From assembly GCF_007997015.1 (NCBI RefSeq), contig NZ_VOSM01000010.1:62001-126000 (forward strand): DNA of 64,000 nucleotides. Direction: 5' to 3'. The DNA is from Lujinxingia vulgaris (GTDB taxonomy: Bacteria > Myxococcota_A > Bradymonadia > Bradymonadales > Bradymonadaceae). Under the pieces are notes generated by a model. The model did no database searches, was not told the origin of the DNA, and saw only the letters and a list, made by a program, of their open reading frames with translations. Positions 17,101 through 25,136 of this stretch are shown piece by piece. Position 1 is the first letter of the stretch. Every line of letters starts with the position of its first letter. Both the position numbers and the translations under genes were made by a program.

Positions 17101-19707
17101 CGGGGTGAGCGGGCTGTCGAAGATGCGTCGGGCCAGGGAGAGGGTGCCGATAAGCTCGCTGCGGGCGAAGCGGCGCAGGCTGCTGGCCAGATCGGCGGGG
17201 TGGAGCGTGGGAAAGTGCTCGTCGATCTCAGCAAACGCGCCCCGAAGCTCCTCGGTGGCGCGGCGCAGCTCAAGGTTGGTGACGCTGACTGCGCTGAGCG
17301 CCCCGCGCAGGTGGGCGCGCTCAACGGGGTCATTGCTGTGCGTGATGGCGCGGCCCAGGTGGTGGCGCGAGAGCTCCAGCTGGCCGGTGCGCGCGGCGAT
17401 ATGCCCCAGGTCACGGTCAAGCTCCACGGCGATCGGCAACCCCCGCTGCTCGGCGATGCGGGCGGCCTGCGTGAGGAACGCCAGGGCACCGGCGTAATCA
17501 AAGCCGTGCTGCGCCAGGCGGCCGGCCTGGTGGTTCACCTCCACAGCGCGGTGTGGGTCGGTATGAGCCTGCCCCAGGGCATAGTGGCGGGCCAGGTCGA
17601 AGTCGCGGGCGCGGCTGCCGGTGTTGCGATCGAGGATGGTGGCCACGCGCTGGTGGCGGAGCGCGCGCTCCTCCGGGCTGAGCCGCTCCAGAAGGCTCTC
17701 GCGCAGCGATTCATGAACAAGCGCCAGGCCCGACTCACCCGTCTCACGCAAAAGCCCGGCGTACGTGGCCTGGGTGAGGGCCTCGTCGAGCGCCTGGTGG
17801 TCGATGTCGGCGCAGGCGGCCACATCTCCCGGGTCGACCAGCCCGCCAAAGAGCGCGATCCAGGCGAGCAAATCGCGGGTCTGCGCGCTGACATGATCGA
17901 GCTGAAAGTGCATCAGATCGCTTAGGTCTGAGGGCAGCGTGAGGGTCTCGGCCGCTTCCAGATCCAGGCTCCAGCGTCCCCAGGAGGGGCGCAGGATGGC
18001 GGCGTCGAGCATCGCCCGCAAAAAGGACTCGATGGCGTAGGCGTTGCCGTGGCTCAGCTCAATGACGCGCTCGATCAGGCGCGGGTCGACCTCCGAATCA
18101 CCCAGGCGGGCGCGCACAAAGGCGTCGACCTCGCGGGGCTCCAGACGGTTGAGGGTCACGCGGGCGGCCAGGGTTCGGCGCATCGCCGAGGCGATGTGTC
18201 CGGCACGAAGCGCGGTGTCGCCGCGGCGGTCAAAGCCCAGCAGGAGCATCAAGGGGGCGTCGTGGCTGGAATGTTCAAGGCGTTCGAGCACGCGCATGGT
18301 GGCGTCGTCGACAAGGTGGGCGTTGTCGACGCTGACCAGAAGCGCGCCCAGGATTCGGGCGAACTCGGCCAGGGTTGCGGCGACCGCGTCGTAGACGACG
18401 TCGGAGCGGTCGGACTCGGTGGAGGGAGTGGGCTCGACGTTGGCTCGGAGCTCGGAGTGCTGGCGAGCGTCCACGTCTTCGTGAAGCAGGTTCGCCAGGC
18501 CGGGCAGCGCGCGGTGCAGGGCATCAACCTTGCCGCTGAGGCGGCGTTGCAGCGTCTCGCGAAGCCCGTCCGTATCGGAGATATCGGCGCTCAGGCGTGC
18601 GTAAAGTGGCTCTACCAGGCGCTGCAGCGCGGCGAAGGGGTGCGGCTCCTGAAGTTGAGCGCTCGTGCTCAGCGCGAGCGCGCCTTCGGCGCGCGCGCGC
18701 ATCTCCAGCTCGCGCATCAGCCGCGTTTTGCCGCTTCCCGACGGCCCGTCGATCATCGCCAGGGCGGTGTGCCCACCCCGGGCGCGATCCCAGACCTCGA
18801 GCAGCTGCTGAAGCTCGGCGCGTCGCCCGATCAGCCGGCGATGCCCCGCTCGGGGCGTCGCCGCCTCAATCGTCCGTGTGCTCTGCTCGCCACGGTGTCG
18901 GTCGATATGCTCGACCAGCGCGCGCGCCGAGCCAAAGCGATCGTCGGGGTCTTTGGCCAGCAGTCGCCGGATCAGCGCGCTGAGCGTCTCACTGAGCTCG
19001 GCGCGCGTTTCTCGAACATCAGGAATGGGGGCGGTGGCGTGCTGGCGCAGCACCTCACGACGATCGCGGCCCTCGTAGGGCGGTCGACCCGTGGCGCAGA
19101 AATGCAGCACCGCCCCCAGCGCGTAGAGATCGGAGCGGGCGTCGACCAGGCGGTTGAGCATCCCTCCCTGCTCCGGCGCCATAAATCGCAGCGTGCCTTC
19201 GAGGCGCTGGGCATCATCCGCGCTGGCCTCGGCAGCAAGCCCGAAGTCGATCAGCCGCGCTCGGCCCGTGGCGTCGAGCAGAATATTGGCCGGGTGGATG
19301 TCGCGGTGCAGCAGCCCGTTCTCATGGACCTGCGCCAGCGCGTCGGCCACCTCGCGGGCCACCCGCCAGATCACCTCCTCCTCCAACACCGAGTCGGCCA
19401 CCACCCGGGCGAGCGTCTCGCCATTGACGTGCTCCAGGATGATGTAGGGCGTCTTCTCGACCTGGCCCACCTCAAAGATGCGCGGCAGCGCCCGGTGGGT
19501 CAGAGCTCCCAGCAGACAACCTTCGCGCAAAAAACGGCGTCGGCGCTCCTCATCGAGCAGCTGCCCGGGCTCACGTGAGGTCTTCACCGCCACGGTCTCA
19601 ACGCCGCGGCTGGCCAGATACACGATGCTCTCGGCGCCGCGGCCGATCTCTTTACGAACGCGAACGCCGGGAAATGACCCGGATACCGAGGTGCTGCTTT
19701 TTGTCAT
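14146..19707 (-). CDS. Hybrid Ser/Thr protein kinase, AAA-type ATPase, GAF and histidine kinase
   Basis: A 1853-residue cytoplasmic signalling protein. Domains in order: Hanks-type kinase about 15-275 (glycine loop IGRGAES, Lys42, HRDIHPAN 134-141, DFG 154-156, APEQ 177-180); an ATPase module with Walker A GPSGSGKT from 321; a long helical repeat region about 650-1270; a GAF domain about 1300-1460; a PAS-like stretch; HisKA with the phospho-acceptor His1631 in SHELRTPLN; and HATPase with DTGIGM and GTGLGLTIV boxes near the end. The Ser/Thr-kinase/ATPase/GAF/histidine-kinase order is known from myxobacteria and cyanobacteria. All key catalytic residues are present. No receiver domain is attached and no response regulator is adjacent. 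Confidence 0.95.
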   Translation of the reverse strand: MTKSSTSVSGSFPGVRVRKEIGRGAESIVYLASRGVETVAVKTSREPGQLLDEERRRRFLREGCLLGALTHRALPRIFEVGQVEKTPYIILEHVNGETLARVVADSVLEEEVIWRVAREVADALAQVHENGLLHRDIHPANILLDATGRARLIDFGLAAEASADDAQRLEGTLRFMAPEQGGMLNRLVDARSDLYALGAVLHFCATGRPPYEGRDRREVLRQHATAPIPDVRETRAELSETLSALIRRLLAKDPDDRFGSARALVEHIDRHRGEQSTRTIEAATPRAGHRRLIGRRAELQQLLEVWDRARGGHTALAMIDGPSGSGKTRLMRELEMRARAEGALALSTSAQLQEPHPFAALQRLVEPLYARLSADISDTDGLRETLQRRLSGKVDALHRALPGLANLLHEDVDARQHSELRANVEPTPSTESDRSDVVYDAVAATLAEFARILGALLVSVDNAHLVDDATMRVLERLEHSSHDAPLMLLLGFDRRGDTALRAGHIASAMRRTLAARVTLNRLEPREVDAFVRARLGDSEVDPRLIERVIELSHGNAYAIESFLRAMLDAAILRPSWGRWSLDLEAAETLTLPSDLSDLMHFQLDHVSAQTRDLLAWIALFGGLVDPGDVAACADIDHQALDEALTQATYAGLLRETGESGLALVHESLRESLLERLSPEERALRHQRVATILDRNTGSRARDFDLARHYALGQAHTDPHRAVEVNHQAGRLAQHGFDYAGALAFLTQAARIAEQRGLPIAVELDRDLGHIAARTGQLELSRHHLGRAITHSNDPVERAHLRGALSAVSVTNLELRRATEELRGAFAEIDEHFPTLHPADLASSLRRFARSELIGTLSLARRIFDSPLTPAEERRLRVLKDLYDYLSRVAYFTFEDELMLQSALRQHDIATRLGDARYLARTLAMLAFIAAILGQKKLSDLYLARAEVACEQAGDRSVRAMVGWFTAFCLDMLNEPLAACAKLRETLLEQGQWLEGWELSNGTLTLAENYILRGHHRRATTVLSDVMRELKSRLGDEVAERQFVLTPLQSLAMSAELAIGQTENLERYAANAERYFIENQQKLYYHAEIHQRLLLYCLESGQLDEEADRHIRGFESLPMPTPNVSYYLRYFYVCKAWIMIERAERTRRRGAPVDLGQARAALAELEPGATTSMFKAYVALFKARIADLSGELKDVEALHNQALAHADRADMPLVHFEVARHKAALARTRHQRRLSDAPETLDVLLRYVHQALHLAQSQGWSGRARAIRADFADELRLADRHGSELHTASSLTSSDTMTSRMQQQFDALLRIHQILSEVGNPDTKLHQVLDELIAIFGAERGYFFQIDQESPQLQAARSARPSGSSPKAAASADLPDPLKNWARGIIDQVCATQRPLLVSTTREGARWDQPAFLDHLRSAIAVPMHTRGELRGVVYLDSTLSEGVFSRADIRTLQSLTNSLSMLLEAARTSSLEVEVARASEKSASLLEHATSAVQLGLAIISADASLISASPTLYAMAEPWGSIARFWREAWAACDWQSAPDHRVAGRTLKTALADLRTPEGHRQIFEITNTGEAPELSEHTDHQVLLIRDVTASVIAGEELKLLNVELKLASEEAMSANRAKSVFLASMSHELRTPLNAIIGYSEMILEERSAEEEPELVEDITRIQLAGKHLLRLVSDILDISKIEAGHVTLAPGEFKLPALVGELERAVAPLLNDNANTLHIGPIPELTLFNDELRLHQLLLNLLSNAAKFTEGGDVFFDVAVDEKAGRLEFAIRDTGIGMDEAALARVFEAFYQAGQHSISRHGGTGLGLTIVRRFCDLMGGTIDVHSSPGEGTTFMVSLPQRIAQAETA

Positions 19708-20009
19708 GATGCCTGCTACCGCTGCGTGGTCGATACGCCCCCCCCCACAGGTCCCGGGGCGCTCACCATCGAGAATCTTTCAACCTGCTTTACAAAGAGT
19801 AGCGCCGCCGGCCGCCCACCGCACTCCCATCGTCGGGGGATGCGAGCCGCTTGCCGGTGCCCACCCCGGTGGATCGTCGTCAGTCGCCCCGAGAACGCCT
19901 CATGGGCTGACCCACGATGCTCACAAAGACGCGTCGAACAAGGCCAATGGGCACCCGCCGGTCGGCGACATCGCCACCTGCAGGCCCCTCGCAGAGCCTG
20001 AGCCCCGGG

Positions 20010-20078
20010 TGGGGCCGGTTGTAGAAAGGAGCAAAGAGAGCGGAGGAGCGAGGTGAGGCGTGTGTGTCAATCGCGGCG
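20010..20078. repeat. 65-bp dispersed repeat, second copy
   Basis: Begins TGGGGCCGGTTGTA and ends GCGTGTGTGTCAATCG, like the copy at 12484-12550, with a two-base indel and about eight substitutions. Both copies lie upstream of minus-strand genes, but at different distances (94 and 303 bases). Confidence 0.75.
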
Positions 20079-20166
20079 GGGAGACGCTCCACTGGAGCCA
20101 AACGATGGCGGCCCAAAACAGGTCTGTCAGAACGCAGGGCGCGCACCCCGAGAAGTGCGCGAAGTC

Positions 20167-20203
20167 CGCATAAACAAAGGGCGATGTTCGACCCCGGGTC
20201 GGA
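20167..20203. repeat. Dispersed GACCC palindrome, copy f
   Basis: CCGCATAAACAAAGGGCG followed by ATGTTCGACCCCGGGTCGGA. This is the most regular copy, with arms TCGACCC and GGGTCGGA. Confidence 0.65.
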
Positions 20204-20210
20204 TCGTTTT

Positions 20211-20254
20211 CGGATCGTTTTCGGACCGTTTTCGGACCGTTTTCGTTTTAGGGG
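20211..20254. repeat. Four 11-bp tandem repeats
   Basis: GGATCGTTTTC twice, then GGACCGTTTTC twice, with no gaps, followed by GTTTTA. The 11-base spacing is close to one helical turn, so the T-tracts line up on one face and could bend DNA or array a binding protein. It lies 27 bases past the stop of the downstream lipoprotein gene. Confidence 0.8.
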
Positions 20255-20280
20255 GGGCGGAAAAAGTCTGACTCGCCGCT

Positions 20281-21243
20281 TCACTCGCTCGCGGTGATCC
20301 CCTGGGCGAGCAGCGCGCCCTCGGCGTCGAGGTAGAGCGTGAGGCGCGCGTAACCTTCGCAACGCTCGGGTTCGGCGCACGACATCTTCGCGCTGAGCTG
20401 GGGGCTCACTACGATTTTGCGCGCGTAAGGGATGCCCTCGGGGGCGGCGCTCCCCTCGTCGGCCGGGCGCAGGGTGAGCGTGCCGCCCTCGGCCTGCGTC
20501 TGCACAGGGGTGCGACGCGTGAACTCAGATCCTCCCTCGCTCAAAAACTGGTCGGCGATCGACGCGAAGGTATCGGCTGAGGTGGGCGCGAAGTCGAAGT
20601 CGTAGATCGAGGAGGCAGGTGGGGCCCCGGTGTTCTCAAAAATCCTGAACCACTCCGCGACCAGGGCGCGATCGGCAGCGGTGGTGGGCTCGGCGGTTTG
20701 GCACGTTTCAAGCTCGGCGCGAAGCTCGCGCAGGTTGGTCTGCGCCGCCGTCGGCAGAGGCGCCGAAGATCGCTGCGCCTGCCAGGGTTGGGCGGCCAGG
20801 TAATCCTGCCAAGAGGCGTCATCCAGGGGTTGGCCGTGCCATGCCAGAATTGCGTTGATGGCATAGCCGTACTCCTCGCAGGCAAAGCCCGCCAGACGCT
20901 CCCGGGAGGTGAGCTGCGACTCCAGCCGGGCCTCTTCGGTGGGGCAGGTCAGCTCGCCGGCGCAGCTCTCGCAGTAGCGCGAGGCGATCTCCTGGCGCGG
21001 GTGGCAGGCCATCCAGAGCACCGGGTCGCAGGGGAGCGAGGCGTCGGCATCGCAACGCGACACGACCTCTGGCGAGGCATGGGCCTCGGCGTCGTCGGGC
21101 GACGGCGCGGCATGTTCGGGCTCGCCAGCTGGCGAGTCATCCGCAACGTCGGCCGCAGTCGAGCAGGCGGCGCTTGAGAAGGTGAGCGCTGCAACGAGCA
21201 GCAGGGGATGAATCTGGCAAGTGAACCGGAATTGAAGGCGCAT
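20281..21243 (-). CDS. Lipoprotein of unknown function
   Basis: A 320-residue protein with a lipoprotein signal ending SSAAC and an acidic/proline tether to about residue 60. The region about 60-105 has Cys pairs (SLPCDPVLWMACHP, CESCAGELTC). The rest contains a predicted helical part and a C-terminal strand-rich part with one more Cys pair (SCAEPERC). No family recognised. ATG has GGAG six bases upstream. It lies alone on the minus strand, between two intergenic gaps rich in dispersed repeats. Confidence 0.7.
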   Translation of the reverse strand: MRLQFRFTCQIHPLLLVAALTFSSAACSTAADVADDSPAGEPEHAAPSPDDAEAHASPEVVSRCDADASLPCDPVLWMACHPRQEIASRYCESCAGELTCPTEEARLESQLTSRERLAGFACEEYGYAINAILAWHGQPLDDASWQDYLAAQPWQAQRSSAPLPTAAQTNLRELRAELETCQTAEPTTAADRALVAEWFRIFENTGAPPASSIYDFDFAPTSADTFASIADQFLSEGGSEFTRRTPVQTQAEGGTLTLRPADEGSAAPEGIPYARKIVVSPQLSAKMSCAEPERCEGYARLTLYLDAEGALLAQGITASE

Positions 21244-21417
21244 CGGAGCTCCACAGCGATACGGGTTGGCGATGGGGGGAGCGTAGACGACGCATGGCGA
21301 GCGATATTCAGGCGAGTCGGGGTTGGGAAGGCGCGGTGACGCTCTTCGGCGCGTTCAACCTCCCAAGAACCATGCGTTGTCTGTGGGCTAAGCGAAGCCC
21401 CCGATCGTCTGAAAGCC

Positions 21418-21493
21418 GCATAAATAAAGGATGATGCGCGACCCAGGGTCAGACCATTCCAGGATGATGCGCGACCCAGGGTCAGACCATTCC
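21418..21493. repeat. Dispersed GACCC palindrome, tandem copies g and h
   Basis: GCATAAATAAAGG introduces two perfect direct copies of a 33-base unit (AGGATGATGCGCGACCCAGG and GTCAGACCATTCC) at 21428-21460 and 21461-21493. This is the only tandem case of the family in the window. Confidence 0.75.
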
Positions 21494-21506
21494 GGCCCAT
21501 CACCCA

Positions 21507-21540
21507 TAAAAAAATGCCGGGGCAAAAACCCCGGCATCAC
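21507..21540 (-). terminator. Rho-independent terminator of the peroxiredoxin gene
   Basis: The arms ATGCCGGGG and CCCCGGCAT surround a CAAAAA loop, and on the minus strand the stem is followed by a run of seven or more T. It lies about 70 bases past the peroxiredoxin stop. Confidence 0.9.
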
Positions 21541-21609
21541 GTTCACCGACCTTCAAAGCGCCGCGGTGCGACACCCCCCTTAGAGCGGCGTCGCACGGCC
21601 GCATTGACC

Positions 21610-22260
21610 TTATTTAGCTTTGGTCAGGCGCAGGTAGGGCAGCTTGATGTCGATCTCGCCAAAACGCTCGCGCGCCGCGTCATCATCCAGGCTCAGCCCC
21701 ACGATCACGTCTTCGCCGGGCTTCCAGTCGGCGGGGGTGGCCAGGGGCTTGCCGTCGGTGGCCTGCACCGCGTCGAGCGCGCGCAGCACCTCAGCGAAGT
21801 TACGACCCACCGACATCGGGTAGGTCAGCATCAGGCGGATCTTCTTGTCGGGACCAATGATGAAGAGGGTGCGCACCGTCGCGCTGTCGGCCGCAGTGCG
21901 CCCGTCGGGCATATACGCCTCGGCCGGCAGCATGTCGTAGAGCTTGGCCACGTTGAGCGAGGTGTCGTCGATGATGGGGAAGTCCGCCGAGGTTCCGGCG
22001 AAGGCCTCAATGTCTTTGATCCACTTGTGGTGCTCCTCCACGCTGTCGACCGAGACGCCCATCACCTTCGTGTTGCGCTTCTTGAACTCCGGCACCAGGC
22101 GAGCGACTGCGCCAAACTCGGTGGTGCACACCGGGGTAAAGTCTTTGGGGTGCGAGAAGATGATGGCGTAACCATCGCCGATCCATTCGTGCAGCGAGAG
22201 CTTCCCTGCGGTGGAATCGGCTTCAAAGTCGGGAGCAATGTCGTTGATGCGAAGGCTCAT
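21610..22260 (-). CDS. 1-Cys peroxiredoxin (Prx6 type)
   Basis: A 216-residue cytoplasmic thiol peroxidase reducing peroxides. HPKDFTPVCTTE carries the peroxidatic Cys45, and no other Cys occurs in the protein, which fits the 1-Cys Prx6 class. The C-terminal extension (LLxYP-like MLTYPMSVGRNF, then ATPADWKPGEDV) is also typical. The ATG at 22260 gives the family N-terminus and has GAGG upstream; the longer frame to 22329 has no support. It stands alone with its own terminator at 21507. Confidence 0.95.
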   Translation of the reverse strand: MSLRINDIAPDFEADSTAGKLSLHEWIGDGYAIIFSHPKDFTPVCTTEFGAVARLVPEFKKRNTKVMGVSVDSVEEHHKWIKDIEAFAGTSADFPIIDDTSLNVAKLYDMLPAEAYMPDGRTAADSATVRTLFIIGPDKKIRLMLTYPMSVGRNFAEVLRALDAVQATDGKPLATPADWKPGEDVIVGLSLDDDAARERFGEIDIKLPYLRLTKAK

Positions 22261-22439
22261 GATCAGACCTCGTAAATGGAAGAAGTAGAGATGAATCGGG
22301 CAGCGTGTTGCCGCCCTCGATATAGACACCAGCTGCCCCCCGAGAAGGGGGAGCGGGCTTCATGACAGAGATGCCCCCTGCCCCCCAAAGGTTTCAAAGA
22401 ACCCTAAAACCAACCCGCTCCCGCTCCCCAACCCCGGGT

Positions 22440-22740
22440 CGAATACGAACTCCACCCCGAGCCCGAGCCCGAGCACCAGCACCAGCACGAGCACCAGCAC
22501 CAGCACCAGCACCAGCACCAGCACCAGCACGAGTACCAGCACCAGTACGAGCACCAGCACGAGCACGAGTACCAGCACCAGCACGAGCACCAGCACCAGT
22601 ACGAGCACCAGTACGAGCACCAGCACGAGTACCAGTACGAGCACCAGCCCGAGTACCAGTACGAGCACCAGCCCGAGCCCGAGATCGAGCCCGAGATCGA
22701 GATCGAGCCCGAGCACCAGCCCGAGCACCAGCACCAGCCC
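22440..22740. repeat. (G/C)AGNNC hexamer array, second copy
   Basis: Almost pure succession of GAGCAC, CAGCAC, GAGTAC, CAGTAC, GAGCCC and GAGATC hexamers. Read on the minus strand it gives an open frame of alternating Val and Leu, but every frame is open because no stop can form. There is no ribosome-binding site or signal. It lies between the peroxiredoxin gene and the 3' end of the DUF2382 gene. Compare 411-665. Confidence 0.85.
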
Positions 22741-22866
22741 AAACACCACCCCGAGCCCGCCACCCCCCCAAACAAAAAAAACGCCCGACGCCCCCCCCAA
22801 CAGGGGAGCGCCGGACGCCCCGGCAACGCCATCTCAGGTTCTCAGCTCAGTCTCTTATCCCCGGCC

Positions 22867-24021
22867 TCACATCCCCGAGGTCGGCCGCCTTCCCTCCTCC
22901 TCGCCGCGGATGCGATCCCAGCCGTAGCGGATCGAGTCGCGAAAATCGTTCCAGGTGCCCTTGTTGCGCGTCTCCCATCCCTTGCGGGCGTGGGCCTCGA
23001 CGTCGTCCCACTTGCGGTTGCGGTGGTTGCCGTGCTCGGCCAGCGCCATGCCGTAGCGGTAGCCCAGCTCGTACTCCTCTTTGCTGTGGCCGGACCCGGC
23101 GTAGTTCGTGGTGTAGTGGCGGTCGAAGTCGCCCTTGAACTGCGCATAGCGCCCGGTGTTGCCGCGCGCGCTCAGCTCCTCGATGTCGATCTCCTGGCTG
23201 CGCACGGTCTCGCGGATGGTCTCGGTATGCTCCTCGACCTCCTGGTTGATGACCACCTCCTCGGTGACGTGGGTCTCTTTGCTGACGACCGGCTCCTCGT
23301 GGCGCTCGGTGAACTCCACGCTCTCCTCTTCAAAGATGTGGTCGCCGGAGTCGACGGCGCGGTCGACCTTGCGGCGCTGCACATCGACCTTCTCCTCGCG
23401 CAGGTTGATGTTCTCCTCGACCGGGGTCTCTTTGACCCGGGTGGAGGCGCGCACCCCGCCGGTCTCCACCTCGCGCTTGCCGACCTTGAGCTCCTCTTCG
23501 GCGGCCTGCAGCTTTTTGCCCGAGGGGCCGGCGTTGGTGAGGCCAACCTCGGAGCCCGTGGCGGCCCCGGCCCCGACCCCGGAGGAGCTGCCCGCCGATG
23601 AGGAGGCCGACGAAGTGGCCCCGGCCTGGCTCTCTTCGAGCGTGGAACTCCGACCCGAGCCGTAACGATCGTCCACGTCGGAGAGGGCGTAGCGGTTCAT
23701 GATCTGGCGGGCCCGCTCGATTTTACGGCTGTCATCGGAGTGCACGATGATCAGCGAGCAACCGTCACGTACCCCGGCGGCGTAGCGCTCGGCCTCCTCA
23801 CGCTGGATGCCGATCTTTTGCAGTTTTTTGAGCGACTTTTTGGCCTCAGCCTGATCGCTGTCGGCGTCGCTAAAGAGCCCTTTAAAGAAGCCCTGATGAT
23901 CCTCGTCGGCGTTTTTGATGAAGTCGATGTTCGAGCGGCTGATGTCGGCGTTTTTCAGCTCTTTGACCGTGCTCTTGGCCTGATCGACGTTTTCGTACAA
24001 TGCGATGACGGACATGCTCAT
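22867..24021 (-). CDS. DUF2382/YsnF-type stress protein
   Basis: A 384-residue protein. The N-terminal 110 residues (SVIALYENVDQAKSTVKELK) form a small alpha/beta domain like the general-stress-protein 17M-type N-terminus. A Ser/Gly/Ala linker follows, then a DUF2382 (YsnF/AvaK) domain, about 180-290, rich in Glu, Val and Arg with VEENINLREEKVDVQRRKVD. The C-terminal 90 residues are Tyr/Gly-rich. DUF2382 proteins are linked to general stress and PRC-barrel proteins; the precise role is unknown. ATG at 24021 has GAGGTAGG upstream. It is 27 bases downstream of a second DUF2382 gene, so the two form an operon. Confidence 0.85.
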   Translation of the reverse strand: MSMSVIALYENVDQAKSTVKELKNADISRSNIDFIKNADEDHQGFFKGLFSDADSDQAEAKKSLKKLQKIGIQREEAERYAAGVRDGCSLIIVHSDDSRKIERARQIMNRYALSDVDDRYGSGRSSTLEESQAGATSSASSSAGSSSGVGAGAATGSEVGLTNAGPSGKKLQAAEEELKVGKREVETGGVRASTRVKETPVEENINLREEKVDVQRRKVDRAVDSGDHIFEEESVEFTERHEEPVVSKETHVTEEVVINQEVEEHTETIRETVRSQEIDIEELSARGNTGRYAQFKGDFDRHYTTNYAGSGHSKEEYELGYRYGMALAEHGNHRNRKWDDVEAHARKGWETRNKGTWNDFRDSIRYGWDRIRGEEEGRRPTSGM

Positions 24022-24048
24022 ACCTACCTCGTCTGCATGAAGGTGCAA

Positions 24049-24453
24049 CTACGATGACTCCCGACTTTGCGGGGGGCTTGTATGCTCGATGATCGCCTCC
24101 TCCTGGCGGAGGGTGACCTCCTCGTGATGCACGCGCTGCGAGTAGCGACGCGTGATATGAAGCTCCTCCTTGAGCACGAGGCGTTTCTCCACGACGGCGA
24201 CCTCCTCGTAGACCGGAATGATCGTCGTCTCCCCCTCCCGGCGCGCGCCTTCGCGCGCCTCCACCACTCGCCCCACCGGCACGCGCTCCACCTCCAGGGC
24301 GGTGGCCTCCAGAGGCACTTCGACCTCCTCGTCACGCTCGTGAACGCGCTTCGTCACGCGCACACTCGCCCCCTCCACCTCGCGCACCCCCACCCGGAGC
24401 TCCTCCCGTGCTACCGGGAGAATCGTGCGTTTGACCTCGTCGTCTTTACTCAT
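24049..24453 (-). CDS. Small DUF2382 protein
   Basis: A 134-residue protein consisting almost only of a DUF2382 domain: ILPVAREELRVGVREVEG, VRVTKRVHERDEEVEVPLEA and TTIIPVYEEVAVVEKRLVLK form the alternating charged strands of that family. No signal or membrane segment. First gene of the two-gene DUF2382 unit with the gene at 22867. Role in stress response is inferred from the family. Confidence 0.85.
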   Translation of the reverse strand: MSKDDEVKRTILPVAREELRVGVREVEGASVRVTKRVHERDEEVEVPLEATALEVERVPVGRVVEAREGARREGETTIIPVYEEVAVVEKRLVLKEELHITRRYSQRVHHEEVTLRQEEAIIEHTSPPQSRESS

Positions 24454-24757
24454 GACCGAACCCGCTCATAGACGCGTCCCAACTCGCGGCACGGCACCGG
24501 GGCCGCGCTCATCGAAGCACAGGCGTAATGTGTGCGCGAGAACGAAACACCCAAAGATTTCAATGGTTTAAATGGGGTGAGGCGCGCCTGCGCCGGCGCC
24601 AGTTCGAGGCGTCGAGACGGGGCATCCAGGGGACACGAGGACCGCGTGCCAGGATGGCGAGGGGCGCGCGAAACACACCGCCTGCCTGCTCCGGGGGCGC
24701 TCAGGGCCAGGAAAACACCAACGCCATACCCCGAAGGGGGCGTAAAGGGGGTCGGAA
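24454..24757. other. Gap upstream of the DUF2382 pair
   Basis: No gene or clear signal seen. Open frames here extend into the 43-bp repeat and lack start signals. Confidence 0.4.
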
Positions 24758-25016
24758 GCCTATCGCGAACGAGCAGTCGACCCCGTCGACGCCCCCCCGA
24801 GCCTATCGCGAAGGACCCGTCGACCCCGTCGACGCCCCCCCGAGCTTATCGCGAACGAGCAGTCGACCCCGTCGACGCCCTGGCGAGCCTATCGCGAAGG
24901 ACCCGTCGACCCCGTCGCCCCCTGGCCGAGCCTATCGAGAAGGACCCGTCGACCCCGTCGACGCCCTCCCGAGCCTATCGCGAAAGGCGGGCGACCCCCT
25001 CGACCCCCGACCTGCC
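24758..25016. repeat. 43-bp tandem repeat, six units
   Basis: GCCTATCG (or GCTTATCG) starts at 24758, 24801, 24844, 24887, 24930 and 24973, an exact 43-base period. Each unit contains GTCGACCCCGTCGAC or a close variant, an imperfect palindrome of two SalI-type hexamers. The second block of the unit alternates between ACGAGCAG and AGGACCC. Units abut with no spacers, so this is not a CRISPR. The period is not a multiple of three, which argues against coding. Confidence 0.9.
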
Positions 25017-25136
25017 TCGACCACGAACGTTCTGAAACAAGCCAGAGCAACGCGGGCGCTCCGTCGCATCTCTCACCTCCGAGATGCCCCGGCGCGCCCG
25101 CGCTCCGATCCGCCTTCTGCGTCGCGCTTAATGCGC

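Larger units (their letters stand above)
19708..20280. other. Intergenic region upstream of the hybrid kinase
   Basis: No gene recognised over about 570 bases. It holds a copy of the 65-bp dispersed repeat (20010-20078), a dispersed GACCC palindrome (20167-20203) and a four-unit 11-bp tandem repeat (20211-20254). The kinase promoter (minus) should be here; no clear -35/-10 pair was found. Confidence 0.5.

Noticed and set aside
22360-22800. 146-residue Val/Leu repeat protein on the minus strand
   Set aside because: All frames are open through the hexamer array, and there is no ribosome-binding site or family match.
24758-25016. CRISPR array
   Set aside because: The 43-base units abut without spacers and no cas gene is seen.
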